DNA from: Erythrobacter sp. SDW2
GTDB taxonomy: Bacteria > Pseudomonadota > Alphaproteobacteria > Sphingomonadales > Sphingomonadaceae
DNA: 64,000 nt
Direction of reading: 5' to 3'
Assembly: GCF_021431965.1 (NCBI RefSeq)
Contig: NZ_CP090370.1
Location: 372,001-436,000 of the forward strand
Position numbers and translations under genes: made by a program. Numbering within the stretch: the stretch's first letter is position 1; the number at the start of each line of letters is the position of its first letter. Shown here one piece after another: positions 34,800-44,614 of this stretch. The notes beneath the pieces are model-generated. The model did no database searches, had not been told where the DNA came from, and saw nothing but the letters and a program-made list of their open reading frames with translations.

Positions 34800-35272
34800 T
34801 GTGCCCGCGCAGCGGCCAGGACTTCCTCGACGTGGCCCTTGACCTTCACCTTGTCCCATACCTTGGCGATTCTGCCGTCGGGACCGACGAGATAGGTGGT
34901 ACGAACCATGCCCATGTAGGTTTTCCCGTACATGCTCTTCTCGGTCCAGATGCCGAGCGCGTCCGAAAGCCCGCCTTCCTCGGCGTCGGTTGCGAGAGCC
35001 ACGGTCAGGCCATGCTTGGCGATGAACTTCTCGTGCTTCTTCGGCGGATCCTTGCTTACCCCCAGCAGCGCACATCCGGCCTTGTCGAACTCGGCCTTTG
35101 CCGCAGAGAATCCGGTGGCTTCAGTGGTGCAGCCCGGTGTGTCGTCCTTGGGGTAGAAGAAAACCACCAGTTTCTGCCCGGCGTAGTCCGACGGCTTGAC
35201 CGTCCCGCCTGCGGGCGTTTCCATGGCGATATCGGGCATGGGGTCGCCTATGTGCGGGAAACTGCTCATCAT
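34796..35272 (-). CDS. bcp: Peroxiredoxin, Bcp/PrxQ type (thiol peroxidase)
   Basis: Reduces hydrogen peroxide and organic peroxides with thioredoxin-type donors; 158 aa, cytoplasmic. The peroxidatic Cys is in FFYPKDDTPGCTTEATGF. The resolving Cys found five residues later in E. coli Bcp (GCTVQAC-type) is Thr here. Another Cys is present in KAGCALLG and might replace it; otherwise this is a 1-Cys enzyme, as in part of the family. The ATG at 35272 overlaps the glnE stop (ATGA), and a second ATG follows immediately at 35269. Confidence 0.92.
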   Translation of the reverse strand: MMSSFPHIGDPMPDIAMETPAGGTVKPSDYAGQKLVVFFYPKDDTPGCTTEATGFSAAKAEFDKAGCALLGVSKDPPKKHEKFIAKHGLTVALATDAEEGGLSDALGIWTEKSMYGKTYMGMVRTTYLVGPDGRIAKVWDKVKVKGHVEEVLAAARAH

Positions 35273-37956
35273 TCGATCTCCAGTGGTTGGTCAAAGACGG
35301 TCTGCCAGGCGGTAGCGACGCACTGCCGCGCCTGGCCCAGCGAACGCAAGAGCGACTTTGGGCTAGCGCATCGGCACGCCCCGGCAAGGACTTCTGCGGC
35401 GGCGCCATCAGGCATCTCGAGGTCCGGCGCTAGCAGGCGCACGCCGACGATCATGCGAGTGAGAAAGTCATGTGCCCCGACCGTTTCGTCCGACAGCAGT
35501 CCCGCCCGCACCAGTTCGCCGCATGCCTCGCCCAGCCGCGGAGTCATAGCCACATGGTCGCGCAATTGCAGATAGTGGATCAGGAACTCCAGATCGACCA
35601 GCCCGCCGCGCAGCAGCTTGGCATCAAGCGGCCCCTGGGCTGGCTTGTGCGCTGCCATCTCGCCGCGCATCGTCAGAACGTCTTGACGCAGCTTCGCGGT
35701 ATCGCGCGGCATGGTCAGGACGTCGCGCAAAACACCCTCAAGCGCCCGAGACCCACCGGGCGGTCCAGCCACGACACGGGCGCGGGTCAGGGCCATATGC
35801 TCCCAGGTCCAGGCCGCTTCGTGCTGGTACTTGGCAAAGGCTTCGACGCTGACAGCCAGCGGCCCTTGCGCCCCCTGCGGCCTCAATCGCGTATCGATCT
35901 CGTACAGCGCACCTTCGGCCGTCGGCACGCTGAGCGCCGCGCTGACCCGCTGGGCCAGGCGATTGAAATAGAGCGTCGGACCGATCGGGCGCTGGCCGTC
36001 GGATTCGCCCTCGGGCGCGCCGGAAAAGAGGAATATCAGGTCGAGATCGGAGGCGTGGGTCAGCGCGCTGCCGCCGAACCGGCCGAGCCCCAGAACCTGC
36101 AGATCGCTACCGGCGATCCGGCCGTGAACCTGTTCGAACTCCGCGGCGGTTTCCTTGACAGCCACCTGCAACGCCGCCTCGGCGAGCCGCGACAGGCCTT
36201 CGGCAATATCGAGCGGATCGTGCTGGGCCTCGATCAATTGCACGCCCAGGGCAAAACGCTGCTCGCCGGTGACGATACGGATCCGGTCGAGCAGTTTCTC
36301 GTAGGGCATCGCCGGGTCGGTCCGCCCCATGGCCGCAACAAGCGTCGCGACATCGCCGGGCAGGTCGAGCGCGCTCTTGTCTATCAGGGTGTCGAGCAGG
36401 GCAGCATGACGCGTCAGTGCTTCCGCCAGCGGCGGAGCAAAGGCGAGCACGCGCAACAACTGGTCGAGCAGGCCGGGACGTGCGTCGAGCAAACGGAACA
36501 GGTTGATCGCGCTGGGCAGGTTTTCCAGCAACCGCTCGAACCGCACCAAGGCCCGATCGGGTTCGGGCGCCTTGCCGATGGCCGCGACCATGGACGGCAG
36601 GATCGCGCGGAAGGCATCGCGGGCGCTGGCAGAGCGCAACGTGCGGTAACGCCCGTCGAGCCAGCCTTCGATCCGCGTCGCCAGGCGGGCAGCGTCTTCC
36701 TCGCCAATCGCGGCCAGTTCTGCGGTCACCTCCGCGACAGGCCGAGCCCGGTCGGGACTGGTGGTGGTTTCCAGCAGGCGGTCGAACCTTTGGCCTACCG
36801 CCTCGGTCAACATCTCAAGTTCCGCCACCAGGGCCGGGCCATCAGCCAATCCTTCCAGCCGCGCGACATTGTCGAGCGCCTCGCCCGAGGGCAAAGCATG
36901 GGTCTGGCGATCATTCACCATCTGCAGCCGATGTTCGAGGACCCGTAGCCGGTCATAGGATTCGCCGAGCAGCACCGCGTCGTCACCCGCAATGATCCCG
37001 GCGTTGGCAAGTGCATCGAGTGCCGCGCGGGTGCCGCGATGCCGCAAGGCCGGGTTGCGCCCGCCATGGATCAATTGGTGCGTTTGGGCGAAGAACTCGA
37101 TCTCGCGGATGCCGCCCCGCCCTTTCTTGAGGTCGAAGCCGGGTCCGGGCCGTTGCGGCCCCTTGTAAGCGTCGCGGATGCGGCTGGTCAGGCGGCCGAT
37201 TTCCTCGATCGCATTGAAATCGAGGCTGCGGCGCCAGACGAACGGCTTGATGTCATCGAGGAAGGCCTCGCCCGCAGCGATATCGCCCGAACAGGCCCGC
37301 GCGCGGATAAAGGCGGCCCGCTCCCACGCCAGTGCAGAGCTTTCATAATGGCTCAGCGCGGCATTGCGCGAGATCGCCAGCGGGCTGACCTCCGAAGCCG
37401 GACGCAATCGCAAGTCGACACGGAAAACATAGCCCAGCTCGGTGACTTCGGAGAGCAGCGCCACGATCTCGCGGGCATAGCGCTGCGCCGCCTCGCCCGG
37501 TTCGTCGCGCTCGCGCCGTGCCAACCGTTCCGGATCATAGATCAGGATCGGATCGATATCCGAACTGTAGTTGAGCTCGCCCGCGCCATGCTTGCCGAGC
37601 GCGAGCGCGATGTAGCCGACGCTGGACGCATCCTCGACCTGGCGAGCAATGGCCGCCGAAATCGCCCGGTCGAGCGAACGGTCGGCCAGCCCCGAAAGCT
37701 CGCGCATGACCCGACCAACCGGGAACGCACCTGCCAGGTCGCCAACTGCCAGCGCCACTGCATAGGCGAGCCGTTGGCGCCTTAACGCGGGACCCGTGTC
37801 TTCGCCTTCTCCTTGCGTCGCGGCCCAGGCGAGGGCTTCATCCCCCATTCCTGCCGCCAGCAATTCGGCCAGATCGGGCTGGCGTTCCAAACCGCGCGCA
37901 AGAAAGGGGGCATGTGCCCGCGCCCGCTCCAGTGCCGATTGCCAGTCACCTGCCAT
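35269..37956 (-). CDS. glnE: Bifunctional glutamine synthetase adenylyltransferase/deadenylase
   Basis: Controls glutamine synthetase by adding or removing AMP on a Tyr in response to PII. About 895 aa. Two nucleotidyltransferase domains are present: N-terminal with LGKHGAGELNYSSDIDPILI (deadenylylation) and C-terminal with LGRFGGSALTHASDLDLIFL (adenylylation), each followed by a helical GlnD-type domain. KKGRGGIREIEFFAQTHQL is another conserved stretch. The frame extends to 38037; I prefer the ATG at 37956 (MAGDWQSALERAR), preceded by AGGGCAAGG. Nitrogen control ties it functionally to the glutamate dehydrogenase at 48.7 kb. bcp and DUF455 follow in the same overlapping operon. Confidence 0.95.
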   Translation of the reverse strand: MAGDWQSALERARAHAPFLARGLERQPDLAELLAAGMGDEALAWAATQGEGEDTGPALRRQRLAYAVALAVGDLAGAFPVGRVMRELSGLADRSLDRAISAAIARQVEDASSVGYIALALGKHGAGELNYSSDIDPILIYDPERLARRERDEPGEAAQRYAREIVALLSEVTELGYVFRVDLRLRPASEVSPLAISRNAALSHYESSALAWERAAFIRARACSGDIAAGEAFLDDIKPFVWRRSLDFNAIEEIGRLTSRIRDAYKGPQRPGPGFDLKKGRGGIREIEFFAQTHQLIHGGRNPALRHRGTRAALDALANAGIIAGDDAVLLGESYDRLRVLEHRLQMVNDRQTHALPSGEALDNVARLEGLADGPALVAELEMLTEAVGQRFDRLLETTTSPDRARPVAEVTAELAAIGEEDAARLATRIEGWLDGRYRTLRSASARDAFRAILPSMVAAIGKAPEPDRALVRFERLLENLPSAINLFRLLDARPGLLDQLLRVLAFAPPLAEALTRHAALLDTLIDKSALDLPGDVATLVAAMGRTDPAMPYEKLLDRIRIVTGEQRFALGVQLIEAQHDPLDIAEGLSRLAEAALQVAVKETAAEFEQVHGRIAGSDLQVLGLGRFGGSALTHASDLDLIFLFSGAPEGESDGQRPIGPTLYFNRLAQRVSAALSVPTAEGALYEIDTRLRPQGAQGPLAVSVEAFAKYQHEAAWTWEHMALTRARVVAGPPGGSRALEGVLRDVLTMPRDTAKLRQDVLTMRGEMAAHKPAQGPLDAKLLRGGLVDLEFLIHYLQLRDHVAMTPRLGEACGELVRAGLLSDETVGAHDFLTRMIVGVRLLAPDLEMPDGAAAEVLAGACRCASPKSLLRSLGQARQCVATAWQTVFDQPLEIE

Positions 37957-38064
37957 GGCCTTGCCCTGCCTCGGCTGTGGCATGAGCGCAAGCGCCCTTG
38001 CGCCGGCGTGATGGCTTTGCGAGAAGCCAAGCAGCACAAGAACACAACACAGGGATGCCCATTG

Positions 38065-39753
38065 ATGAAACGCTTGATCCTGGCTGCCACGGCAGCGCTC
38101 TCGCTTGCGGCCTGCGATGCCGTGCCCGGTACGGGCGGCGACGACACGCTCGATATTCCGGAAGTTGCCGACGGCGACCTCTCCGAAGCGACGATGAAGG
38201 AAGTCACCCAGACGCTCTCGAGCGACGAATTCGAGGGCCGCATGCCGGGTACGCCAGGCGAAGAGAAGACCGTCGCCTATCTCATAGAAAAGTTCGAAGC
38301 CGCCGGCCTCAAGCCCGGCAATGGCGACAGCTGGGTGCAGGACGTCCCGCTGGTCGAGATCACCGGCAAGGACTTTGCTCCGCTGACCGTGACGGGTGAA
38401 GGCGTCGACTTGAGCTTCGCTCCTTCCAAGGACTGGGTTGGCGTTTCCTACAAGGAACAGGTGCAGACCTCGGTCAAAGACGCTGAGCTGGTGTTCGTCG
38501 GTTACGGCATCAACGCGCCTGAGAAAGGCTGGAACGACTACGCCGGCGTGGACATGAAGGGCAAGATCGCGGTCATTCTCGTCAACGATCCCGACTTCGG
38601 CACCGAAGGGCTAGAAGGTCCGTTTGGCGGCAAGGCCATGACCTATTACGGCCGCTGGACTTACAAATACGAGGAAGCGGCGCGGCAGGGTGCCGCCGGG
38701 GCGTTGATCATCCATGACACCGATCCCGCCTCTTATGGCTGGAACGTGGTCGAATCGTCCTGGACCGGTCCGCAAGCCTATGCCCAGCGTGGCGATAACC
38801 CGCCGCCGCTGACCGACATGAATGGTTGGGTGCAGAAAACCGTCGGCGAGCAAATTCTCGAGGCTGCCGGACAGGACTTTGCCAAGCTCTCGGCTGCTGC
38901 GAAGGAGAAGGGCTTCAAGGCAGTGCCCCTCGGGCTGACCGCTTCGACGAGTTTCCGCAACGATATCCGTACCTATAATTCGCAGAACGTGATCGGCATC
39001 CTCCCGGGCACCGAGCGGCCAGACGAATATGTCATCCACACGGCCCACTGGGACCACCTCGGCCGCTGCACTCCAGCACCCGATGGCGATGACATCTGCA
39101 ACGGCGCGGTCGACAACGCGACCGGCACTGCAGCGCTCGTCGCGCTGGCTGAAGCGCACGTCAAGGCCGGCGCGGCAAATCGCAGTCTGGTCTTCCTGGC
39201 GGTCACCGCCGAGGAGCAGGGGCTCCTCGGCGCAGACTATTATGCCGCCAACCCGGTCTTCCCCCTCAGCCAGACGGTCGGCGGAATCAACATGGACGCC
39301 TTCCTGATCGCGGGTCCGTCGAACGATGTGACCGTGGTCGGCCAGGGGAAGTCGCGACTGGAAGAGTTCCTCGAAACCGCACTCGCCGCCGACGGGCGCA
39401 CCATCACTCCGGATCCCTCGCCCGAGGCAGGCTATTACTACCGTTCGGACCACTTCGCCTTTGCCAAGCGCGGCGTGCCGATGCTCTATGTCGATGGTGG
39501 CGAGGACCTCAAGGAAGGTGGCCGCGCCGCTGGTGAAGCGCTGGCCGAGGAATATCGCGCCAACCGCTATCACGGACCCAAGGACGAATATTCCGAGGAC
39601 TGGGACTGGTCGGGCGTGATGGCCGATTTGCAGCTGTTCTACCGCATCGGTCGCATGCTGGCCGACAGCAGCAGCTGGCCGAACTGGGTCGAAGGCGACG
39701 AGTTCAAGGCGACGCGCGACGAAAGCTGCGCTGCCGACGAAGCCGGTTGCTGA
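38065..39753 (+). CDS. M28-family metallopeptidase, lipoprotein
   Basis: Zn aminopeptidase-type enzyme of 562 aa, exported. The lipobox LAAC is in ILAATAALSLAACDAVPG, so it should be anchored at the outer or inner membrane. A protease-associated (PA) insert lies at residues ~150-280. The M28 co-catalytic Zn ligands are visible: H in VIHTAHWDHLGR, D in GAVDNATGTAAL, EE in TAEEQGLLGADYY, D in INMDAFLIA, and H in YYRSDHFAFAKRGVPM. The set is complete, so it is probably active, trimming peptides in the periplasm or at the surface. The ATG at 38065 is chosen for the signal sequence; the longer frame upstream lies opposite glnE. Confidence 0.93.
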   Translation: MKRLILAATAALSLAACDAVPGTGGDDTLDIPEVADGDLSEATMKEVTQTLSSDEFEGRMPGTPGEEKTVAYLIEKFEAAGLKPGNGDSWVQDVPLVEITGKDFAPLTVTGEGVDLSFAPSKDWVGVSYKEQVQTSVKDAELVFVGYGINAPEKGWNDYAGVDMKGKIAVILVNDPDFGTEGLEGPFGGKAMTYYGRWTYKYEEAARQGAAGALIIHDTDPASYGWNVVESSWTGPQAYAQRGDNPPPLTDMNGWVQKTVGEQILEAAGQDFAKLSAAAKEKGFKAVPLGLTASTSFRNDIRTYNSQNVIGILPGTERPDEYVIHTAHWDHLGRCTPAPDGDDICNGAVDNATGTAALVALAEAHVKAGAANRSLVFLAVTAEEQGLLGADYYAANPVFPLSQTVGGINMDAFLIAGPSNDVTVVGQGKSRLEEFLETALAADGRTITPDPSPEAGYYYRSDHFAFAKRGVPMLYVDGGEDLKEGGRAAGEALAEEYRANRYHGPKDEYSEDWDWSGVMADLQLFYRIGRMLADSSSWPNWVEGDEFKATRDESCAADEAGC

Positions 39754-39776
39754 CCAAAGTCAGGGGAAGCCGAGAC

Positions 39777-40754
39777 ATGTCGATCCTCATGCCGCCCGAG
39801 TGGGCGAAACAGGACTGGCTGTGGATCGGCTTCCCGCACTTGGCCGACGAATGGCCGGGCTTTCTCGAAGCCGCGCAGGAGCAGATCGCGGCCTTCGCCA
39901 GCGCGGTTGCGGAGAGCGGGCAGGAGGTCCGCCTTCTGGTCCGCGACGAGGCCAATGAAGCCCGCGCGAGGTCGCTTGTTTCGAGCAAGGTTACGCTGGA
40001 GCGCCGGGTTTATGGCGACATCTGGTTGCGCGACACGGGGCCACTGGTGCGCGCTGACGGAACCGCACTGCGCTGCCGCTTCAACGGCTGGGGCGAGAAG
40101 TACGAAATGCCCGGCGACCAGACTATCGGGGCGGAAATCGCCCGCGATGCCGGTGTGAAGGTGGTCGAAAGCGACTGGATCCTCGAAGGCGGCGCGGTCG
40201 ATGGCGACGGGACCGGGCTGGTCGTGACAACCGAGCAGTGCCTGCTCAACCCCAATCGCAATCCGCAGCTGTCGTGTGAAGATATCGAAATGCGGCTCGC
40301 GCGTGATCTTGGCTACGGGCGCGTCTTGTGGCTCGGCGACGGACTGATCAACGATCACACCGATGGGCATGTCGACAATCTGGCGCGATTTGTCGCGCCC
40401 AATCGCCTGGTCGTGCCTCGCGCAACCGGCCAGAACGACCCGAATGCCGCGATCTATGCCGAAGCCAAGGCCCGGGCCGAGGCCTTCGGAGTCGCGGTGG
40501 AGGAAATCCCTTCGCCTGGCCTGATCGAACGGGACGGGCGGGTCGAACCCGCCAGCTATGTCAACTTTGCGATCACTTCGAACCTCGTCGTCGTGCCGAC
40601 CTTCGGCTCGCCGCATGACGGCGAGGGCGTCGCTGCAATCGCCGCCCTCTTCCCCGGCCGCGATACGATCGGCCTGCCGGGCGAAGCGGTCCTTGCCGGT
40701 GGCGGCGGCTTCCATTGCGCCAGCCAGCAGATGCCGACGCTCCCCGCGCGTTAA
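39777..40754 (+). CDS. Agmatine deiminase family protein
   Basis: Guanidine-group-modifying enzyme of 325 aa (agmatine deiminase/peptidylarginine deiminase superfamily). It would release ammonia from agmatine to give N-carbamoylputrescine. The N-terminal PPEWAKQDWLWIGFPH and YGDIWLRDTGPL (substrate carboxylate/guanidine region), the catalytic His-Asp pair in DGLINDHTDGHVDN and the nucleophile Cys in GGGFHCASQQMP are all conserved. Ribosome site AGGGGAAG is about 10 nt before the ATG. It follows the M28 peptidase by 23 bp, so the pair may be co-transcribed. Assignment to agmatine rather than another guanidino substrate follows family majority only. Confidence 0.9.
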   Translation: MSILMPPEWAKQDWLWIGFPHLADEWPGFLEAAQEQIAAFASAVAESGQEVRLLVRDEANEARARSLVSSKVTLERRVYGDIWLRDTGPLVRADGTALRCRFNGWGEKYEMPGDQTIGAEIARDAGVKVVESDWILEGGAVDGDGTGLVVTTEQCLLNPNRNPQLSCEDIEMRLARDLGYGRVLWLGDGLINDHTDGHVDNLARFVAPNRLVVPRATGQNDPNAAIYAEAKARAEAFGVAVEEIPSPGLIERDGRVEPASYVNFAITSNLVVVPTFGSPHDGEGVAAIAALFPGRDTIGLPGEAVLAGGGGFHCASQQMPTLPAR

Positions 40755-40788
40755 GGGTATCTTAGGGGGCGGGGCGCATTCTCGCCCG

Positions 40789-40905
40789 ATGACCAAAGCC
40801 CGCGCCATTGCCATCGCCAACACTGCCGCCGAAGAATTGCGCGGTGTGATTGTGAGCGGCTGCGCGCTGGTGCTGATGCTCGCCGCCACCTGGCAGCCCT
40901 TTTGA
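40789..40905 (+). CDS. Possible 38-aa single-pass membrane peptide
   Basis: A short frame MTKARAIAIANTAAEELRGV... ending LVLMLAATWQPF contains a hydrophobic C-terminal helix (VIVSGCALVLMLAA). The ATG is 34 bp after the agmatine deiminase stop, preceded at some distance by GGGGCGGGG. Reading-frame composition looks coding, but the ribosome site is weak and I know no named family. Confidence 0.35.
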   Translation: MTKARAIAIANTAAEELRGVIVSGCALVLMLAATWQPF

Positions 40906-40983
40906 TCGCACTCACCGCGCGCCCGTAACCAGGGAGAGCGCCAAGGCGAACACCCTGTCGACAGGATCGACAGGATCGCACCG

Positions 40984-41760
40984 ATGCAAAAGCTGATTTG
41001 GATAGCCCTTGCCACTGGGGCCGCCCTGTTCACCGCGGCGACCGTGGCCATGAACGACACTGCGGACATGGCGCTGCAGCGTGCGAAACCGGCTGCTGCC
41101 GCCCCGCTCGACGGGAAGCGCCCGGTAGTGGTCGAGTTCTTCACCAGTCAGGGCTGCTCCTCGTGCCCGCCGTCGGACCGCCTGGCCGCCAAGCTGGCAC
41201 GCGAGCCCGGCGTGTTGGTGATCCAGCGACCCGTGACCTATGGGGACCGGCTCGGCTGGGCCGATACGCTGGCTTCCCCCACCAATACCGCGCTGCAGCA
41301 GGCCTATGCCCGCAGCGGTCTTGCCGGGCGCAACGGGGTCTATACGCCACAAGCCGTGATCGCCGGCCGCGGCGGGCTGGTCGGCTCGCAAGAGCGCGCC
41401 TTGCGCCAGCAGATCGCCGAGGCGGGCAAGCTGGCAGCCCCGGCTGTTCGTCTCCGGACCAAGCCGGATGGCGTCACGGAGATAATGATCGATGGAACCG
41501 GCATCGGGCGTGCGCAGGTCTTGCTTGTAGGTCTCGATAGCGACGAGACCGTGTCGGTGAGCCGGGGCGAGAACGGCGGCCGCAGCCTCAGCTACACCAA
41601 TATCTGGAAAGGCGAGCGGGCGCTCGGCACCCTATCTGGCGGCGAGGCCAGCTTCATGGTCGATGCGGCGGAGAAAATCATCGCCGGGGCCAATCGCTAT
41701 GCCGTGATCGTGCGGCAGGGCAAGGCGGGGCCGATCCTTGCCGGCCAAATTCTTCCCTAG
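40984..41760 (+). CDS. DUF1223 thioredoxin-like protein
   Basis: Exported protein of 258 aa. An N-terminal hydrophobic signal or anchor (LIWIALATGAALFTAATVAM) is followed by a thioredoxin-like start VVVEFFTSQGCSSCPPSDRL with a CxxC motif, the hallmark of DUF1223. VYTPQAVIAGRGGLVGSQER is the other conserved stretch. The role is unknown; a periplasmic redox or metal function is possible. The ribosome site lies in a 9-bp tandem duplication (GACAGGATC twice, 40960-40977), which duplicates the Shine-Dalgarno. It ends 4 nt inside the convergent TauE gene. Confidence 0.88.
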   Translation: MQKLIWIALATGAALFTAATVAMNDTADMALQRAKPAAAAPLDGKRPVVVEFFTSQGCSSCPPSDRLAAKLAREPGVLVIQRPVTYGDRLGWADTLASPTNTALQQAYARSGLAGRNGVYTPQAVIAGRGGLVGSQERALRQQIAEAGKLAAPAVRLRTKPDGVTEIMIDGTGIGRAQVLLVGLDSDETVSVSRGENGGRSLSYTNIWKGERALGTLSGGEASFMVDAAEKIIAGANRYAVIVRQGKAGPILAGQILP

Positions 41761-42497
41761 AACAGCTTGATGATGGCCACGAGGGCAGTGGCACCCAGCA
41801 CCAGCCCGGTGAACCCGCGCCAGGCCTTGTCCGACACGCGTCCCGATGTGTGTGTGCCGGCCCAGTTGCCCAGAAGAACCAGCGGGAACAGCAGCAGCGA
41901 AAGCACCAGCAATTGCCACCCGAGCACGCCCAGAGCGGCACCCGAACCAAGCCCTGCGACGCAAGCCACTGTGAAGATCAGCAACATCGAGGCCTTGGCA
42001 ACCTGCCGCGGGATATGCCGCCCGACGTAGTAGGGCACCACCGGCGGTCCCGGCATCCCGGCGAAACCGGTGAGCAAGCCGGCGCTGATGCCCACAGCGC
42101 CCGTCGCCACCGCCCCCGGCGCATCAGCGGCGCGGGTTGGCAGCATGATGGCACCGAAGGCTAACAGCGCCACCATGGCAATCAGCAGCCGCGCGATATC
42201 GGGCGGCGTTGCAGCGAGCGCCATCAGCCCCGGGCCGGTCGCCAGCAGCACCAGCCCGGAGATGATCCACGCCGACCGCTCCGCATGGGCCAGGAACTGG
42301 CGGATCTCGGTCAAACCGATGAACAGGCCCAGGAAATTGACCAGCAGCACCGATTCGAGCGGCATCAGCGCCAATGCCAGCACCGGCACCAGCACGATCG
42401 CCATGCCGAAACCGGTCACACCGCGCACGAAGGAGGCGATGAGCGTGGCGATGATCGCCACCCCGAGCTGGATCAGGCTGAAGCCCGCGATATCCAC
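41757..42497 (-). CDS. TauE/SafE-family membrane transporter
   Basis: Predicted anion permease of 246 aa with about eight TM helices. Two family motifs are visible: IASFVRGVTGFGMAIVLVP at the N-terminus, and the repeat copy GLLTGFAGMPGPPVVPYYVG in the middle. Members export or import sulfite, sulfoacetate or other organosulfur anions; the substrate is unknown here. It begins 15 bp after the thrS stop on the same strand, so it may be partly read from the thrS transcript. The stop overlaps the convergent DUF1223 stop. Confidence 0.9.
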   Translation of the reverse strand: MDIAGFSLIQLGVAIIATLIASFVRGVTGFGMAIVLVPVLALALMPLESVLLVNFLGLFIGLTEIRQFLAHAERSAWIISGLVLLATGPGLMALAATPPDIARLLIAMVALLAFGAIMLPTRAADAPGAVATGAVGISAGLLTGFAGMPGPPVVPYYVGRHIPRQVAKASMLLIFTVACVAGLGSGAALGVLGWQLLVLSLLLFPLVLLGNWAGTHTSGRVSDKAWRGFTGLVLGATALVAIIKLF

Positions 42498-42512
42498 CCC
42501 GCTATGTCGCGA

Positions 42513-44510
42513 TCAACGCAAATCGGGCGGGGTCGCCTCGGACCGGATCATGGCGATCGCTTCATCGAGGGGCATCACCTTCTGGTGCTCGGCGCCCAGC
42601 GTGCGGACGGCGACAGTGCCTTCCTCGGCCTCGCGCTTGCCTACCACCAGCAAGTGGGGGACCTTGGCGAGGCTGTGCTCGCGGACCTTGTAGTTGATCT
42701 TCTCGTTGCGCAGGTCGCTTTCGACGCGGATGCCGGAAGCTTCCAGCTTCGCCACGGCTTCCTTGGCGTAATCGTCGGCTTCGGAGACAATTGTCGCCAC
42801 CACGGCCTGGGTCGGGGCGAGCCAGACCGGCAAGCGGCCGGCAAAATGCTCGATCAGAATGCCGATGAAGCGTTCGTAGCTGCCGAAGATCGCGCGGTGA
42901 AGCATCACCGGGCGGTGACGCTCCCCATCTTCACCGATGTAGCTTGCATCGAGCCGTTCGGGCAGCACACGGTCGGACTGGATCGTGCCGACCTGCCATG
43001 TGCGGCCGATGGCGTCGGTCAGGTGCCATTCGAGCTTGGGGGCATAGAACGCACCTTCGCCCGGCAGTTCTTCCCAGCCGTATTCCTCGGTCGCGAGCCC
43101 GGCGTCGATCACCGCCTGACGCAGCTCGTTCTCGGCCTTGTCCCAGTCCTCGTCCGATCCGAAACGATGCTCGGGCCGTAGCGCCAGCTTCACCGCATAG
43201 GTAAAGCCGAAGTCCTTGTAGACCTTGTCTGCCAGCTTGCAGAAGCTGCGCACTTCGTCGACGATCTGGTCCTCGCGGCAGAAGATGTGCCCGTCGTCCT
43301 GCGTGAACTGGCGCACGCGCATCAGTCCGTGCAGCGCCCCGTGCGGTTCGTTGCGGTGGCAGCACCCGTTCTCCACCAGCCGGAGCGGCAGATCACGATA
43401 GGACTTGATGCCCTGCTTGAAGATCAGCACGTGCGCCGGGCAGTTCATCGGCTTCAGCGCCATCCACTGTGCGTTATCGGAAACGATCGGGCCCTCGTCC
43501 TCGGTGTTGGGCACCTCGTCCGGGATCACGAACATGTTCTCGCGGTACTTGCCCCAGTGTCCGCTCTTCTCCCACTGGCGGGCGTCCATCACCTGCGGGG
43601 TCTTGACCTCGCGGCAGTCGGCTCCCTGCACCGCGCGGCGGATGTAGTCCTCCAGCATGCGGTAGATGGTGTAGCCCTGCGGATGCCAGAAGACGCTGCC
43701 ATGCGCCTCTTCCTGCAGGTGGAACAGGTTCATCTCGCGGCCCAGCCTGCGGTGATCGCGCTTGGCGGCTTCCTCGAGCTTGTGGAGATGCGCGTCGAGC
43801 TGCTTCTTGTTGAGCCAGCCAGTCCCGTAGATGCGCGTCAGCTGCGCATTGCGCTGGTCGCCGCGCCAATAGGCCCCGGCGACACGCATCAGCTTGAAGG
43901 CCTGCGGATCGAGCTTGCCGGTGCTGGCAAGATGCGGCCCGCGGCACATGTCGAGCCAGTCGTCACCCGACCAATAGACCGTCAGTTCCTCGTTCTCGGG
44001 CAGTTCCTTCGCCCATTCGGCCTTGAACGTCTCGCCTTCAGCGGTCCACTTTTCGATCAGCTGCTGGCGGCTCCAAACCTCGCGCCTCAGCGGCTTGTCG
44101 GCGCGGATGATCTCGCGCATCTTTTCCTCGATGGCGGGCAGATCGTCCATGCTGAAGGGGTCGCGGCCTTCGGGGGCCTTGACGTCATAATAGAAGCCGT
44201 CGTCGGTCGCCGGGCCGAAGGTGATCTGCGTGCCCGGCCACAGTGCCTGCACCGCCTCGGCCAGCACATGCGCGAAGTCGTGGCGGGCGAGATCGAGCGC
44301 GTCGGCCTCGTCCCTCGCGGTCACCAGTTCCAGCTCGGCATCGCCATCGAAAGGCCGGTTGATATCGCGTAGTTCACCGTCAACGCGCGCAGCGATGGCG
44401 GCCTTGGCGAGGCCCGGGCCGATCGCGGCAGCGATATCGGCGGGCGTCGAACCCGGTTCCACCTCACGCACCGAGCCGTCGGGCAGGCTGATCTTGAGCA
44501 ATTCCGTCAT
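42513..44510 (-). CDS. thrS: Threonine--tRNA ligase
   Basis: Class II synthetase of 665 aa that charges tRNA-Thr and edits Ser. An N-terminal TGS domain ([20 protein letters not shown]) is followed by the second additional (editing) domain, whose HxxxH is in [16 protein letters not shown]. The catalytic core has the Zn ligands: Cys in [13 protein letters not shown], His in [14 protein letters not shown] and His in [14 protein letters not shown]. The C-terminal anticodon-binding domain starts near [14 protein letters not shown]. The ATG at 44510 has only a weak upstream GGA. The 250 bp upstream hold a Thr-codon-rich leader frame, alternative hairpins and a promoter, described separately. Confidence 0.97.
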   Translation of the reverse strand: MTELLKISLPDGSVREVEPGSTPADIAAAIGPGLAKAAIAARVDGELRDINRPFDGDAELELVTARDEADALDLARHDFAHVLAEAVQALWPGTQITFGPATDDGFYYDVKAPEGRDPFSMDDLPAIEEKMREIIRADKPLRREVWSRQQLIEKWTAEGETFKAEWAKELPENEELTVYWSGDDWLDMCRGPHLASTGKLDPQAFKLMRVAGAYWRGDQRNAQLTRIYGTGWLNKKQLDAHLHKLEEAAKRDHRRLGREMNLFHLQEEAHGSVFWHPQGYTIYRMLEDYIRRAVQGADCREVKTPQVMDARQWEKSGHWGKYRENMFVIPDEVPNTEDEGPIVSDNAQWMALKPMNCPAHVLIFKQGIKSYRDLPLRLVENGCCHRNEPHGALHGLMRVRQFTQDDGHIFCREDQIVDEVRSFCKLADKVYKDFGFTYAVKLALRPEHRFGSDEDWDKAENELRQAVIDAGLATEEYGWEELPGEGAFYAPKLEWHLTDAIGRTWQVGTIQSDRVLPERLDASYIGEDGERHRPVMLHRAIFGSYERFIGILIEHFAGRLPVWLAPTQAVVATIVSEADDYAKEAVAKLEASGIRVESDLRNEKINYKVREHSLAKVPHLLVVGKREAEEGTVAVRTLGAEHQKVMPLDEAIAMIRSEATPPDLR

Positions 44511-44614
44511 TGGTTTCGTTCCGTCACACTTGGCCGCGCCTTTTGCACATGCGGGCGCGCGCCGAAAGGGGCGACGAGGGTGGGGAGGGAATTAACCGGG
44601 AGGCTTCGCCGCAT

